64,000 nt of DNA from Alkalihalobacillus pseudalcaliphilus. Lineage in GTDB: Bacteria > Bacillota > Bacilli > Bacillales > Bacillaceae_D. Positions 28,413 through 36,084 of the stretch are shown here, in pieces. Position numbers and translations under genes: made by a program. Location of the stretch: the NCBI GenBank assembly GCA_001038565.1, contig LFJO01000003.1, positions 114,848 through 178,847 of the forward strand. The letters run 5' to 3'. How positions within the stretch are numbered: position 1 is the first letter of the stretch; every line of letters begins with the position of its first letter. The notes under the pieces were generated by a model. It was not told the origin of the DNA. It searched no databases and was given only the letters and a program-made list of their open reading frames with translations.

Positions 28413-28880
28413 TTGAAACGTTGGATGGGACTTTGTGTTTTGGTGCTCGTATTAATTGGATGTTCAGATCCTAGAAATGATATCGAAGTTACACCAGTAG
28501 AGGATGAGACTACATATCAAGCAGCAGAAGAGTTTGTATCAGCTTATAAAAGTGATATGACGCAAGCAGTAGGACAAGGTGGATTTGATTCATTAGAAGA
28601 TTATTTAATACCGAATAATAGCTACTACCATAGCTTACGCCGATATATGGATGATCTTGAACAAGGGAAGGCAACGAAGGAATTACTGGAATTTGAAGTG
28701 CTCAATGTATATGTTGGTGAAGATCCTGAATCAGAATTTTATGTAGAAGCTTTGGAGGAAGTGGCCATTACTTATCTAAATGATGATGTGGATGAGATTA
28801 GTAGGCATGTTGAATTTGAACTAGTGAAAAGTCCAGATGGTCGTTTTAGAATCGTGACGATTAGGGAATTAAATAAGTAA
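28413..28880 (+). CDS. Lipoprotein of unknown function
   Basis: Short signal peptide with lipobox VLIGC (acyl-Cys near residue 17), then about 139 acidic residues; the alternating helix/strand pattern and length recall NTF2-like extracellular domains, but this is only an impression. TTG 28413 is chosen because AAGGAG lies 9 bases upstream and the signal peptide then starts LKRWMGL. It lies 57 bases after ctaM without a terminator between, so the two are probably co-transcribed. Confidence 0.75.
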   Translation: MKRWMGLCVLVLVLIGCSDPRNDIEVTPVEDETTYQAAEEFVSAYKSDMTQAVGQGGFDSLEDYLIPNNSYYHSLRRYMDDLEQGKATKELLEFEVLNVYVGEDPESEFYVEALEEVAITYLNDDVDEISRHVEFELVKSPDGRFRIVTIRELNK

Positions 28881-28883
28881 AAT

Positions 28884-28912
28884 AAAAAAACCAGATGAAA
28901 TCTGGTTTTTTT
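28884..28912. terminator. Bidirectional terminator, lipoprotein / YugN-like gene
   Basis: AAAAAAACCAGAT / ATCTGGTTTTTTT with a 3-nt loop, between convergent genes. Confidence 0.93.
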
Positions 28913-28919
28913 ATTTCAT

Positions 28920-29270
28920 TTAGATTTTATTTAAAGCTTCTAATAGTTGACCAAGTTTGTTATTACACTTTTCAACAACCGCTTTTGGAAAATCTTCACC
29001 AATATATTCTACACCGTGTGGGTAGTAATATTTACCAAGAATTGGTGTCATCAGGCGAACAATCGTATCGTCTTTTGGAATATCACCTTTAATGGCATAG
29101 GCAGGCACTCTTAAATAGTAGATCTCTTGGTTGTTATGTATCTTTAAGTCAAACATAACTCGCTCGTAATCCCACTGCTCAGCGTGGACAAATCCTAATG
29201 ATTCAGCTGAATGGTGAACATTTTCAAACTTGAACTCTTTATCAGCTAATTCGATGTGTTCGAATTTCAT
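28920..29270 (-). CDS. YugN-like family protein
   Basis: 116 residues, soluble, family of unknown function. [13 protein letters not shown] and [14 protein letters not shown] are typical of YugN-like proteins. It sits where B. subtilis has ylbA, which may be the orthologue; I am not sure enough to use the symbol. The ATG has GAGGAGG upstream on the - strand. Confidence 0.75.
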   Translation of the reverse strand: MKFEHIELADKEFKFENVHHSAESLGFVHAEQWDYERVMFDLKIHNNQEIYYLRVPAYAIKGDIPKDDTIVRLMTPILGKYYYPHGVEYIGEDFPKAVVEKCNNKLGQLLEALNKI

Positions 29271-29510
29271 AAATAAAAACCTCCTCTTTTCAACTTACTA
29301 TGTCCAATATTTATCATAGTATGAAAAGGCTTCAGTTGCAATCTATTCGTCCGTGAAAATCGGGTTAGATCCTATTTTTTCACGTTTTCGACAATGATTT
29401 AATGACGAATGACAAGAGACTACATAAATAGAGAAAGGAAAAACGAAATCGATTCAGAACACATAAAGAATGGTGGTATAGGGTACAAAGACAAATAGAG
29501 AGGTGGAAAC

Positions 29511-30575
29511 ATGAGAATTAAACATATCGTAGTTGTCCTTGCTATTCTTTTATTTGCAGGATTTGCTTATTTCGAATATATGAACCAAGACCGAGTGTCA
29601 GAATGGTTTCCAGAAAGGGTAGTCCTACCTGATGTAGTAGAAGAGATTGAAGAGGAACCACAAAAAGAAGATGTCCCTGAAGAAATGAGTTGGGAGGACC
29701 CGTTAATTGGTCTTTCTGTTGATGAGGTTATAGCAGACTTCGGAGAGCCAGATAGAAGGGATTTATCAAGTTTTGGGTATGAATGGCTGATTTATGAAAA
29801 AGATGATGAACGATATGTTCAAATTGGGATTCAAAGTGATGAAGTTGTGACAGCCTTTTTAATTGGAACTGTGTTGGGGGACCTTCCTTATGAGCTTCCG
29901 CAAGATTATACAGAAATGGACGAGCTTTATGAGTTTTCAGCACAAGTGTCGGTTAGTTATGAAGGGGGGCAATATCAATATCAGTTGACGGAGGATGACT
30001 TAAGAATGCGCCCTCTTTTCGAATATGAAGAAGGGGTTTGGATTCAAGCTTACTTTGATCAATTTACGGAGGAATTATCGAGTGTACGTATTCTAAATAA
30101 CGAAGTACTTGTCATGCAGCGACCATATTCTGTGCAATATCGAGGCGAGCTACCAGAACCTCCACAATTATCAGCACAAGAAATTGAAGAGGTAGCAAAA
30201 GGACAGGAACAGCAAATATTTTCTGTAACTAACGTCATGAGAGTAAGACATGGTCTAGATACGTTTGAATGGGATGAAGAGATTTCAGAAGTTGCATATA
30301 AACATAGTGAAGATATGCAAAATCATCAGTTCTTTAGCCATGTATCACCAAATACCGGTGATTTAAGCAACCGAATTGAAGCAGGGGGAATTAGATTAAG
30401 ATTAGCAGGTGAGAATATTGCGGCTCATTATGTCGATGGATTAGCTGCTGTAGAAGGTTGGCTTAATAGTGAGGGACATCGTGTGAATTTGTTACATGAA
30501 GAATTCACTCATCTAGGCGTAGGTGTTTATGAGGACTATTACACCCAAAATTTTATGACACCGTGGCTCCCGTAA
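29511..30575 (+). CDS. ylbC: CAP/SCP-domain protein YlbC
   Basis: Membrane-anchored extracellular protein. N-terminal membrane segment (about 5-22), Glu-rich stalk (39-60), a CAP-associated domain (about 65-205; LIGLSVDEVIADFGEPDR is its typical start), then a CAP/SCP domain with HSEDM, HVSPN, GENIA and GWLNSEGHRVNLL. 354 residues. GAGAGGTGG precedes the ATG. Position matches B. subtilis ylbC, but ylbB (CBS-domain protein) is missing before it. Function unknown; related CAP proteins bind small hydrophobic or cell-wall ligands. Confidence 0.9.
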   Translation: MRIKHIVVVLAILLFAGFAYFEYMNQDRVSEWFPERVVLPDVVEEIEEEPQKEDVPEEMSWEDPLIGLSVDEVIADFGEPDRRDLSSFGYEWLIYEKDDERYVQIGIQSDEVVTAFLIGTVLGDLPYELPQDYTEMDELYEFSAQVSVSYEGGQYQYQLTEDDLRMRPLFEYEEGVWIQAYFDQFTEELSSVRILNNEVLVMQRPYSVQYRGELPEPPQLSAQEIEEVAKGQEQQIFSVTNVMRVRHGLDTFEWDEEISEVAYKHSEDMQNHQFFSHVSPNTGDLSNRIEAGGIRLRLAGENIAAHYVDGLAAVEGWLNSEGHRVNLLHEEFTHLGVGVYEDYYTQNFMTPWLP

Positions 30576-30645
30576 GGAAAAGAAGGAACACTGGACAAAT
30601 GTCTCTCATATCATAAGATAAGGATTATAAATAGGGGGTTTTCGT

Positions 30646-31113
30646 ATGGCAGAGTCCGAATTAAATCCTGCCGTCAAACAGTTTAAAACCTTTGTACAGC
30701 AACATCCTGGAATTATCCGGGCGGTCAGGAGCAACGAAAAGTCATTACAAAGTTTCTATGAAGAATGGTCCATTCTTGGAGCAGAGCATGAGCAGTGGAA
30801 CTCGTATCGTCAAGCAGCAGAATCAGGTCAAGGTGAGACAGCGCATAGTGGAATGGAAGGACAAAGTAATGGGGGAACGACAGGTGGTACCGAGCAAACT
30901 AATTCCTCTACTACTGGAGCTGCGTCTGGAGAAACATTAGGTATGCTGTTATCTATGGTTAAGAAAATGAACATTCAGGATTTACAAGGTCATTTAGGTC
31001 AATTTAGCTCGTTATTATCTAACGTGCAAAATGTGATGAGTACGTTTCAAAAACCTACTAACAGTTCTACCTCAACAAGGACGGACCGTTCTTTCTCTTT
31101 TAGAAGAGATTAA
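30646..31113 (+). CDS. ylbD: Spore coat protein YlbD
   Basis: 155 residues: a conserved N-terminal part (NPAVKQFKTFVQQHPGII, EEWSILGAEHEQW), a low-complexity Gly/Thr/Ser linker (about 65-100), and an amphipathic C-terminal part (LGMLLSMVKKMN, LGQFSSLLSNVQNVM). This is the YlbD coat-protein family. The ATG has AGGGGG upstream. ylbE follows after 14 bases, as in B. subtilis. Confidence 0.87.
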   Translation: MAESELNPAVKQFKTFVQQHPGIIRAVRSNEKSLQSFYEEWSILGAEHEQWNSYRQAAESGQGETAHSGMEGQSNGGTTGGTEQTNSSTTGAASGETLGMLLSMVKKMNIQDLQGHLGQFSSLLSNVQNVMSTFQKPTNSSTSTRTDRSFSFRRD

Positions 31114-31127
31114 GGGAGGGGATTTCA

Positions 31128-31370
31128 TTGCGTGTGGAAATTCAGCAGTTATTACATGAAAAACCTGAGCTTAGACAATTCATGAGGCAAAATCCCATTT
31201 GGTACCGAAAAATTACGAGAGAGCCTCATCTCATACCTGAGATGGAAAAGGAATCTAATTATTTCTATGGAAAAACATTTCCTCAAAGGGTAGAAAAGGT
31301 GCAAAATAATATTGGATTAGCAATGATGATGATTGAGATGCTAAAAATGGGTAAAAACTCGTTAGGGTAA
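31128..31370 (+). CDS. ylbE: YlbE-like protein
   Basis: 80 residues, basic, with PELRQFMRQNPIWYRKITREP and a Met-rich C-terminal helix (GLAMMMIEMLKMG); these are typical of the YlbE family (function unknown). TTG start with AAGGGAGGGG 8 bases upstream. It is co-transcribed with ylbD. Confidence 0.87.
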   Translation: MRVEIQQLLHEKPELRQFMRQNPIWYRKITREPHLIPEMEKESNYFYGKTFPQRVEKVQNNIGLAMMMIEMLKMGKNSLG

Positions 31371-31443
31371 TGGGTGTGAACGCGTTATAGTGATTGAAAA
31401 GGTGACAATCGTTGCAGCAAACGTCTCAATTTCATTAAACAAA

Positions 31444-31540
31444 AAACATGCTAATCCCCTGTGAGGTAGAGGTGAACTAGCTTCTTTGTAGAAGTTTCGT
31501 TCTCGGCTACATTTTACTCACAGGGTTATTTCGCATGTTT
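31444..31540 (-). other. Large multi-stem hairpin / structured RNA or terminator
   Basis: Nested perfect stems: AAACATGC (31444-31451) / GCATGTTT (31533-31540); CCCTGTGAG (31457-31465) / CTCACAGGG (31517-31525); GTAG / CTAC (31466-31469, 31507-31510); GAAC / GTTC (31474-31477, 31499-31502); CTTCT / AGAAG (31481-31485, 31490-31494). On the - strand it ends in a T6 run, so it could terminate the ATP-grasp gene; the size and the internal loops go well beyond a normal terminator. Confidence 0.65.
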
Positions 31541-31609
31541 TGTCCAATCGTTCACAGAGAGGTGGGAGCGGTGGTTTTGTAAAGATATTACTCGATTGTT
31601 TTTAATTCT

Positions 31610-32383
31610 TTAGTTGTTGAGTGGAAGTTGTTTATTTAAGTAGGACGCTATTTTTTGTTCGACGGATATATTCATTTGTTGAAAACCTTGGTTACCAAAC
31701 AATGTATTAAATTCGAGAATATACATACGGTCATCAACAAATACAGCATCAAAACCAGCGTGATCAATGCCTAACTCCTGTGCGACTTTTAATATAGTAG
31801 TACAAGCTTCACTAGGGATATCGTTAAATGAAATTTCACCGCCTTGCGCTACATTGTTCTTAAAGGAGTTTTCGTTTTCGCGCCAATAAGCAGCAATCAC
31901 TTCATCTCCTACGATACAAACGCGCAAGTCACGTTTAATAGGTAAGTATTCTTGGACATAAAAGTAAGGATTATTTTCAGCGTATTCCTCCCATTGCTCG
32001 GCGTTTTCAATTAAGTAAACACCTTTTCCCATGGAGTTTCGAATTTCTTTTGCGACAAAAGGAAATTCAAATTCTCGTAACACTTTCTCAATGTTTTCTT
32101 GGTTTCTACCGAGTATTTCTGTATTTGGTATGAGCTCTGGAGCGACACTCCAAAGGGCTCTAGTCATTTCAATTTTGTTAAATCCCAGTTGAATAGATTG
32201 AATACTTGGGAAAATCTTTTTTTTCATCCCGTATACGAGAGAATTCACTTGCCAATTTTCAGGGAAAAGGCAATAATCTGCATCCATTATTTTCTCTCTT
32301 TCTTTGTACATCAGTTCGGGTTTGACATACTTAATATTTGGGATGCCAATAGTCCGAAAGGGGTTAAAGGTTACAAAATTCAT
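31610..32383 (-). CDS. ATP-grasp (RimK-like) ligase of unknown substrate
   Basis: 257 residues. The C-terminal two thirds form an ATP-grasp fold: FPFVAKEIRNSMGKGVYLI (nucleotide lysine and flexible loop), FYVQEYLP hinge, RDLRVCIVGDEVIAAYWR, and the Mg2+-binding end LEFNTLFGNQG. The N-terminal part (FNPFRTIGIPNIKYVKPEL) looks like a pre-grasp domain. Such enzymes join a carboxylate to an amine, as in RimK or lysine/peptide ligases; the substrate cannot be told. AAGGAGAAAGCG precedes the ATG. B. subtilis has no such gene between ylbE and ylbF, so it is an addition. Confidence 0.8.
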   Translation of the reverse strand: MNFVTFNPFRTIGIPNIKYVKPELMYKEREKIMDADYCLFPENWQVNSLVYGMKKKIFPSIQSIQLGFNKIEMTRALWSVAPELIPNTEILGRNQENIEKVLREFEFPFVAKEIRNSMGKGVYLIENAEQWEEYAENNPYFYVQEYLPIKRDLRVCIVGDEVIAAYWRENENSFKNNVAQGGEISFNDIPSEACTTILKVAQELGIDHAGFDAVFVDDRMYILEFNTLFGNQGFQQMNISVEQKIASYLNKQLPLNN

Positions 32384-32554
32384 CGCTTTCTCCTTACTGT
32401 AGCCAATATTCTTTTTTCTAAGTCGAATGAATTATAGTGAAGTATTGAATGAATGTCAATTTATTTTTTCGAATTGCTTGATAGGTCTGTGATTATATAT
32501 GTTGACATACTTTTGGGACTTTCATTTTTGTTGGTGGGCTTTAAGGGGTTATCG

Positions 32555-32563
32555 TGTTATAAT
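32555..32563 (+). promoter_or_regulatory. Extended -10 promoter of ylbF
   Basis: TG-T-TATAAT (TATAAT at 32558-32563), 22 bases before the ylbF ATG. No convincing -35 at the standard distance. Confidence 0.5.
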
Positions 32564-32584
32564 GCCCTAGAAGGGGGTGGGATT

Positions 32585-33025
32585 ATGCTAGCAACCATAT
32601 CTATGGTGGATGTGATTGAAGCTGCTGAAGATTTAAGTATGGCTTTTAGGGATTCGGATATCTTCATTGAATATATTGAAAAGAAGAAACAGCTTGAAGC
32701 GGATGAGCAGGCACAGAAAATGATCGGTGAATTTAATCGCATCAAGGATCAATACGAAGAAGTCCAGCGATTTGGTAAGTATCACCCTGATTATAAAGAG
32801 GTTTCCACGACTATTCGTCAAACGAAGCGCCAGTTGGATTTACTTCCGATTGTCGTTGAATATAAAAAGGCTGAGAAAGATTTAGAACAGCTATTGAATG
32901 AATTAAGTGGAGTCATTGCCCACTCGGTATCACAGACCATTAAAGTGCCTACTGGAAATCCATTTTTTGACCAAATGTCTTGTGCAGGTGGTTGTGGATC
33001 TGGTGGCTCTTGTAGCTGCGGTTAG
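32585..33025 (+). CDS. ylbF: RicF/YlbF, Y-complex iron-sulfur protein
   Basis: Member of the YlbF/YmcA family. In B. subtilis RicF (YlbF), RicA (YmcA) and RicT (YaaT) form a complex that binds [4Fe-4S] clusters and affects RNase Y-dependent mRNA processing, sporulation, competence and biofilm formation. Helical body plus a C-terminal Cys cluster, C133, C137, C143 and C145 (CAGGCGSGGSCSC), as expected for cluster binding. 146 residues from ATG 32585 (AAGGGGGTGG upstream); the frame opens 44 codons earlier without support. Confidence 0.92.
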   Translation: MLATISMVDVIEAAEDLSMAFRDSDIFIEYIEKKKQLEADEQAQKMIGEFNRIKDQYEEVQRFGKYHPDYKEVSTTIRQTKRQLDLLPIVVEYKKAEKDLEQLLNELSGVIAHSVSQTIKVPTGNPFFDQMSCAGGCGSGGSCSCG

Positions 33026-33044
33026 GCAATCGTTATATACATGT

Positions 33045-33071
33045 AACCATGAGTGCTCACTCATGGTTTTT
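33045..33071 (+). terminator. Intrinsic terminator after ylbF
   Basis: 11-bp perfect stem AACCATGAGTG / CACTCATGGTT with a 2-nt (or wider) loop and T5. Confidence 0.88.
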
Positions 33072-33176
33072 ACATATCGATAATGATAACGACTGATTAA
33101 GGACTTGCTGTTGCTAGGTTGAAAAGAAAGTGCTAAAATATAAACAGACTTGTTGGAAAAAAGGAGAAACGTCTTT

Positions 33177-33455
33177 ATGCTAGTAGGAAATAGACAAGGC
33201 ATAGCAGTATGGCTTTCCTCATTGAAATTTGCAAGACAATTAAGACGATTTGGAAATGTTCAATATGTTTCTAAGAAAATGAAGTATGTCATTTTTTATT
33301 GCAATCAAGATAAAACGGATGAGATTATAGAGAAATTGCAATCATTACATTTTGTAAAAGATGTAAAACCGTCGATGAGACCATTTGTGAAAACGGAATA
33401 TCAAAATTCCAAGCCAGATAAAGCAAAAGAATATGATTATAAAATGGGTATTTAG
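33177..33455 (+). CDS. ylbG: DUF2129 / UPF0298 protein YlbG
   Basis: 92 residues, soluble, basic. SLKFARQLRRFGNVQYVSKK and the end RPFVKTEYQNSKPDKAKEYDY match B. subtilis YlbG closely. ATG 33177 is chosen (AAGGAG 12-13 bases upstream, homology begins here); the open frame extends nine codons upstream. Function unknown. It lies downstream of ylbF but behind ylbF's terminator. Confidence 0.9.
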   Translation: MLVGNRQGIAVWLSSLKFARQLRRFGNVQYVSKKMKYVIFYCNQDKTDEIIEKLQSLHFVKDVKPSMRPFVKTEYQNSKPDKAKEYDYKMGI

Positions 33456-33464
33456 TATTTGAGA

Positions 33465-33496
33465 AAGTCATGTTTAACAGACATGGCTTTTTATTT
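33465..33496 (+). terminator. Intrinsic terminator after ylbG
   Basis: AAAGTCATGT (33465-33474) / ACATGGCTTT (33482-33491), one G-T pair, then a T-rich run. Confidence 0.85.
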
Positions 33497-33551
33497 TTGG
33501 ATAAAAAGAAGTAATTATTTTCCGATAAATTTGTAAAATAAGTTCATTCAC

Positions 33552-33581
33552 TTGATTATTTCGTGCTGCGAAATATATAAT
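33552..33581 (+). promoter_or_regulatory. Promoter with palindromic operator in the spacer (MFS gene)
   Basis: -35 TTGATT (33552-33557) and -10 TATAAT (33576-33581) with an 18-bp spacer. The spacer is occupied by a perfect inverted repeat ATTTCG-TGCTG-CGAAAT (33558-33574), the classic place for a repressor or MerR-type activator of a drug pump. The regulator is not encoded next door. Confidence 0.65.
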
Positions 33582-33603
33582 AAGGGTGGAGGAAGTGAAA
33601 AAA

Positions 33604-34842
33604 GTGAAAAATTGGAGAAGGAATTTATGGATTCTCGTTGCTTGTCAATTTTTTGTCACGAGTGCGATGACCATGATTATTCCATTCCTGCCGTTATATT
33701 TAAAAGAGCTTGGCTTAGAGAATGAAACATCTATTGGAATCTGGACAGGTGTTATATTTGGAGCTAACTTTTTAACGGCCTTTTTATTTGCCCCGTTTTG
33801 GGGAAGAATGGCTGACCGTTATGGAAGAAAATCAATGATATTACGGTCTGGTTTTGGAATGGCAATCATTATCGCATTAACAGGGTTTGCAACTGGCCCT
33901 ATTTCTCTGCTATTACTCCGTTTATTAAATGGAATGGTCTCAGGGTTCATCCCGGCCTCTATAGGACTCGTCTCTACGAATACGCCGAAGCAACATGTTG
34001 GTTACGCTCTTGGAATTTTGCAAGCGGGAGCCGTAGCTGGTGGTATACTCGGCCCTTTATTAGGTGGACTAATGGCAGAAATGTTTGGTTATCGAATGAT
34101 ATTTTTTATTACAGGTTTCTCGATTTTAATTGCAGCACTTGTTTGTCTTTTGTTTGTGAAAGAAAACTTTAAAGCACCTGCAAAATCACAGGTGAAAACA
34201 AATACAATCGAGGATTTTAAGAAAGTTACATCAAAAAAACCAGTCCTCGCTTTATTTGGTGTTGTATTAGTTATTCAGTTGGCGGTAATGGGAATTAATC
34301 CATTATTGTCTATCTATGTTATTGAGTTGACGCCTGCACAAAATACGGCTTTCTATGCTGGTTTAACGGTGGCTGTCTTAGGTTTTTCTAATATGATGTC
34401 ATCAGCCTTTTTAGGAAGAGTAAGTGATAAGGTAGGTGCTCATAATGTCTTAATCTGGGCGATGCTTGGCGTTGCGATGCTCGCTATCCCACAAGCATTT
34501 GTAACGGACATTTGGCAATTAATTGTTTTACGCTTTATGCAAGGCATATGTGTGGGGGGATTATTACCTGCAGCTAATGCCCTGATTCGGTTACATTCCA
34601 TTGAAGGTATGGAGAGTCGAACATACGGATTTTCTAACAGTGCGATGTATTTAGGAAATATGATTGGACCGGTCGTAGGAGGCTGGATCGTGACCGCATC
34701 GTCGATGAGCACATTGTTTTTAATAAGTGCAACCCTATTACTCATAAATGTTGCCTTAGTCAAAGGGAAAGTACTCCCACCAGCTAAAAAGAGATTTTAT
34801 AAGGAAAAAGAGCGAAGAAAACAACAAGAGGTTCCGAGCTGA
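33604..34842 (+). CDS. MFS multidrug-type efflux transporter (DHA1-like)
   Basis: 12-helix major facilitator, 412 residues, with motif A GRMADRYGRKS between helices 2 and 3, the motif C-like GILGPLLGG in helix 5 (typical of drug:H+ antiporters), and the motif A echo LGRVSDKVGA between helices 8 and 9. GTG 33604 is chosen because GGAGG (33588-33592) is 11 bases away; GTG 33586 and 33595 overlap or crowd that site. Not in the B. subtilis cluster. Substrate unknown. Confidence 0.87.
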   Translation: MKNWRRNLWILVACQFFVTSAMTMIIPFLPLYLKELGLENETSIGIWTGVIFGANFLTAFLFAPFWGRMADRYGRKSMILRSGFGMAIIIALTGFATGPISLLLLRLLNGMVSGFIPASIGLVSTNTPKQHVGYALGILQAGAVAGGILGPLLGGLMAEMFGYRMIFFITGFSILIAALVCLLFVKENFKAPAKSQVKTNTIEDFKKVTSKKPVLALFGVVLVIQLAVMGINPLLSIYVIELTPAQNTAFYAGLTVAVLGFSNMMSSAFLGRVSDKVGAHNVLIWAMLGVAMLAIPQAFVTDIWQLIVLRFMQGICVGGLLPAANALIRLHSIEGMESRTYGFSNSAMYLGNMIGPVVGGWIVTASSMSTLFLISATLLLINVALVKGKVLPPAKKRFYKEKERRKQQEVPS

Positions 34843-34930
34843 TTTTTAGGAGGGGTATTGTTGGTTATTTGGCAATAGCAATTGGTTTTATTACCGCATT
34901 GTTCACAAGTTTGCTATTCTTGTTTTAGAG

Positions 34931-35230
34931 GTGAGGTTTCTTGAATACTTCACGAACGTGCTATTTCTCTCTTTTTCCCTTATTACAATGGTAGGTATGC
35001 TCGTATCGTATTCTCTTGATTGGGTAATGAAGAAATTAATCGTTACTTATTTTATGATGCTTTTTCTTTATGTGTTCGTAGGTGTTTTTGTCGGTATTAT
35101 TTTTCTGAATTTTAGCTTACCAAGTCATAGTGAAGAATTTGGTTTACTAGTCGTTACACTTTTAACAGCTATCGTTTATTTTCATTTAGATAAATTAATA
35201 AAGTCTAGATATCACCCGAATATCGAATAG
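34931..35230 (+). CDS. Small membrane protein of unknown function
   Basis: 99 residues with three predicted membrane segments (about 8-29, 36-60, 70-84) and a basic tail. GTG start lies 2 bases after a hydrophobic micro-ORF (34869-34928); its own Shine-Dalgarno is weak (AGAGG adjacent), so it may depend on translational coupling with that upstream ORF, or both may be pieces of one altered gene. No family recognised. The stop lies inside a strong terminator. Confidence 0.55.
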   Translation: MRFLEYFTNVLFLSFSLITMVGMLVSYSLDWVMKKLIVTYFMMLFLYVFVGVFVGIIFLNFSLPSHSEEFGLLVVTLLTAIVYFHLDKLIKSRYHPNIE

Positions 35231-35256
35231 TTAGCTACTAACTATTCGATATTTTT
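35219..35256. terminator. Terminator after the small membrane protein gene
   Basis: 16-bp perfect stem AATATCGAATAGTTAG / CTAACTATTCGATATT, 3-nt loop, T6. It includes the stop codon at 35228-35230. Confidence 0.92.
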
Positions 35257-35308
35257 TGGGTTTAGCTTTTTAGATACTAAAAATCTTTTGTCCCAGCCTC
35301 TTTCCCTT

Positions 35309-35698
35309 TTAACCAAGTGGAGGCAAAATCCGACTTAATCGTAAAATACCAATCAAATATTGATAATATAAAGCTTTTTCATTAAACGTTTCTGATGGCT
35401 TAACATCTAAAGACTGTATAGGAATAGCGAGTTCTTCACTTAGACTTTGAAATAGACGAAACCTTTCATTTGGAGTTACCTCGGGATTTGGAATTCCTTC
35501 TAAACAAATATAAATAGGCAAAAATTTACCTTCCTTAGCTGGTTTTAAAACAACAGCCAATGACGTCTTCTCACGCGACTCAATCACTGTGTTTAGCTGG
35601 ATAATGGCTAAAATTCGATCATCATTACGTTTCGCAATCTCTAACAATTCATATAGATCTGAATATCCATTTCCTAATTCAATAAAACGTTGTAACAT
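35309..35698 (-). CDS. Conserved hypothetical protein (DUF7147-like)
   Basis: 129 residues, soluble. The start QRFIELGNGYSDLYELLEIA and the segment FLPIYICLEGIP match a Bacillaceae family sometimes mislabelled methylthioribose kinase; it is far too short for that kinase and lacks its motifs. AAGGAGAG lies 10 bases before the ATG. A small RNA candidate with its own terminator lies just upstream on the same strand. Confidence 0.72.
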   Translation of the reverse strand: MLQRFIELGNGYSDLYELLEIAKRNDDRILAIIQLNTVIESREKTSLAVVLKPAKEGKFLPIYICLEGIPNPEVTPNERFRLFQSLSEELAIPIQSLDVKPSETFNEKALYYQYLIGILRLSRILPPLG

Positions 35699-35793
35699 TC
35701 AATTAACTCTCCTTCATGGGCTGCCAGGTGGTTTATTCCATTCATAGTTTATCGTAATTTTAATAAAAGAGATAGATGTATACGAAAAAAGGC

Positions 35794-35940
35794 AAAAAAA
35801 AACCCCGTAAGCAAACCCTACGAGGTGCCTAATCACACACATTCTGTATGCACAGGCTATGGGAGAGGAGAAACCGGAGGAAGAACTTATGGGGAAACGT
35901 AAGTCTTCTCCGCGGTTGTGCAACATTCAATAAATGCTGC
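35794..35940 (-). ncRNA. csfG: Candidate CsfG sporulation small RNA (ylbG-ylbH intergenic RNA)
   Basis: A ~147-nt RNA on the - strand. It ends in a clear terminator: CCTCGTA / TACGGGG (35825-35819, 35809-35803 read in reverse) followed by U9. Upstream are a hairpin GCCT..GCATAC / GTGTGT..AGGC (35827-35857) and a long interrupted stem ACC-GGAG-AAG-ACTTA type at 35873-35916, with C- and U-rich single strands (UUCCUCC, CUCCUCUCCC) that could pair with Shine-Dalgarno sequences. B. subtilis CsfG, a forespore RNA conserved in endospore formers, is encoded between ylbG and ylbH as I recall it; rsmD (ylbH) is the next gene here. The identity rests on position, promoter type and structure. Confidence 0.6.
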
Positions 35941-35946
35941 TAGTTT

Positions 35947-35975
35947 CATTATGACCAAGATTTATTGAATTATAC
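35947..35975 (-). promoter_or_regulatory. Forespore sigma-F/sigma-G type promoter
   Basis: On the - strand GTATA (35975-35971), 14 bases, GGTCATAATG (35956-35947). This fits the sigma-F pattern (GYATA with GGNNANANT); counted to CATAATG the spacing is 17 and fits sigma-G. The predicted start is near 35940. Confidence 0.55.
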
Positions 35976-36084
35976 ACGGCTAGTAAGCAATCATTAAAAT
36001 GATGAAGCAACATCTTTGTTTGGATATCCAAATAAAACCTATGATAAAATAGTAAATAATTGAGATGGAAAGTAGGAATGAGTA

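Noticed and set aside
30612..30620. CATAAGATA, a perfect sigma-K -10, before ylbD
   Set aside because: No AC-type -35 at the required 16-17 bases; with a single box the call is too weak, although a coat gene would fit.
35714..35926. 70-codon - strand frame across the CsfG candidate
   Set aside because: It runs through the terminator hairpin and U-tract of the RNA, and its composition is not protein-like.
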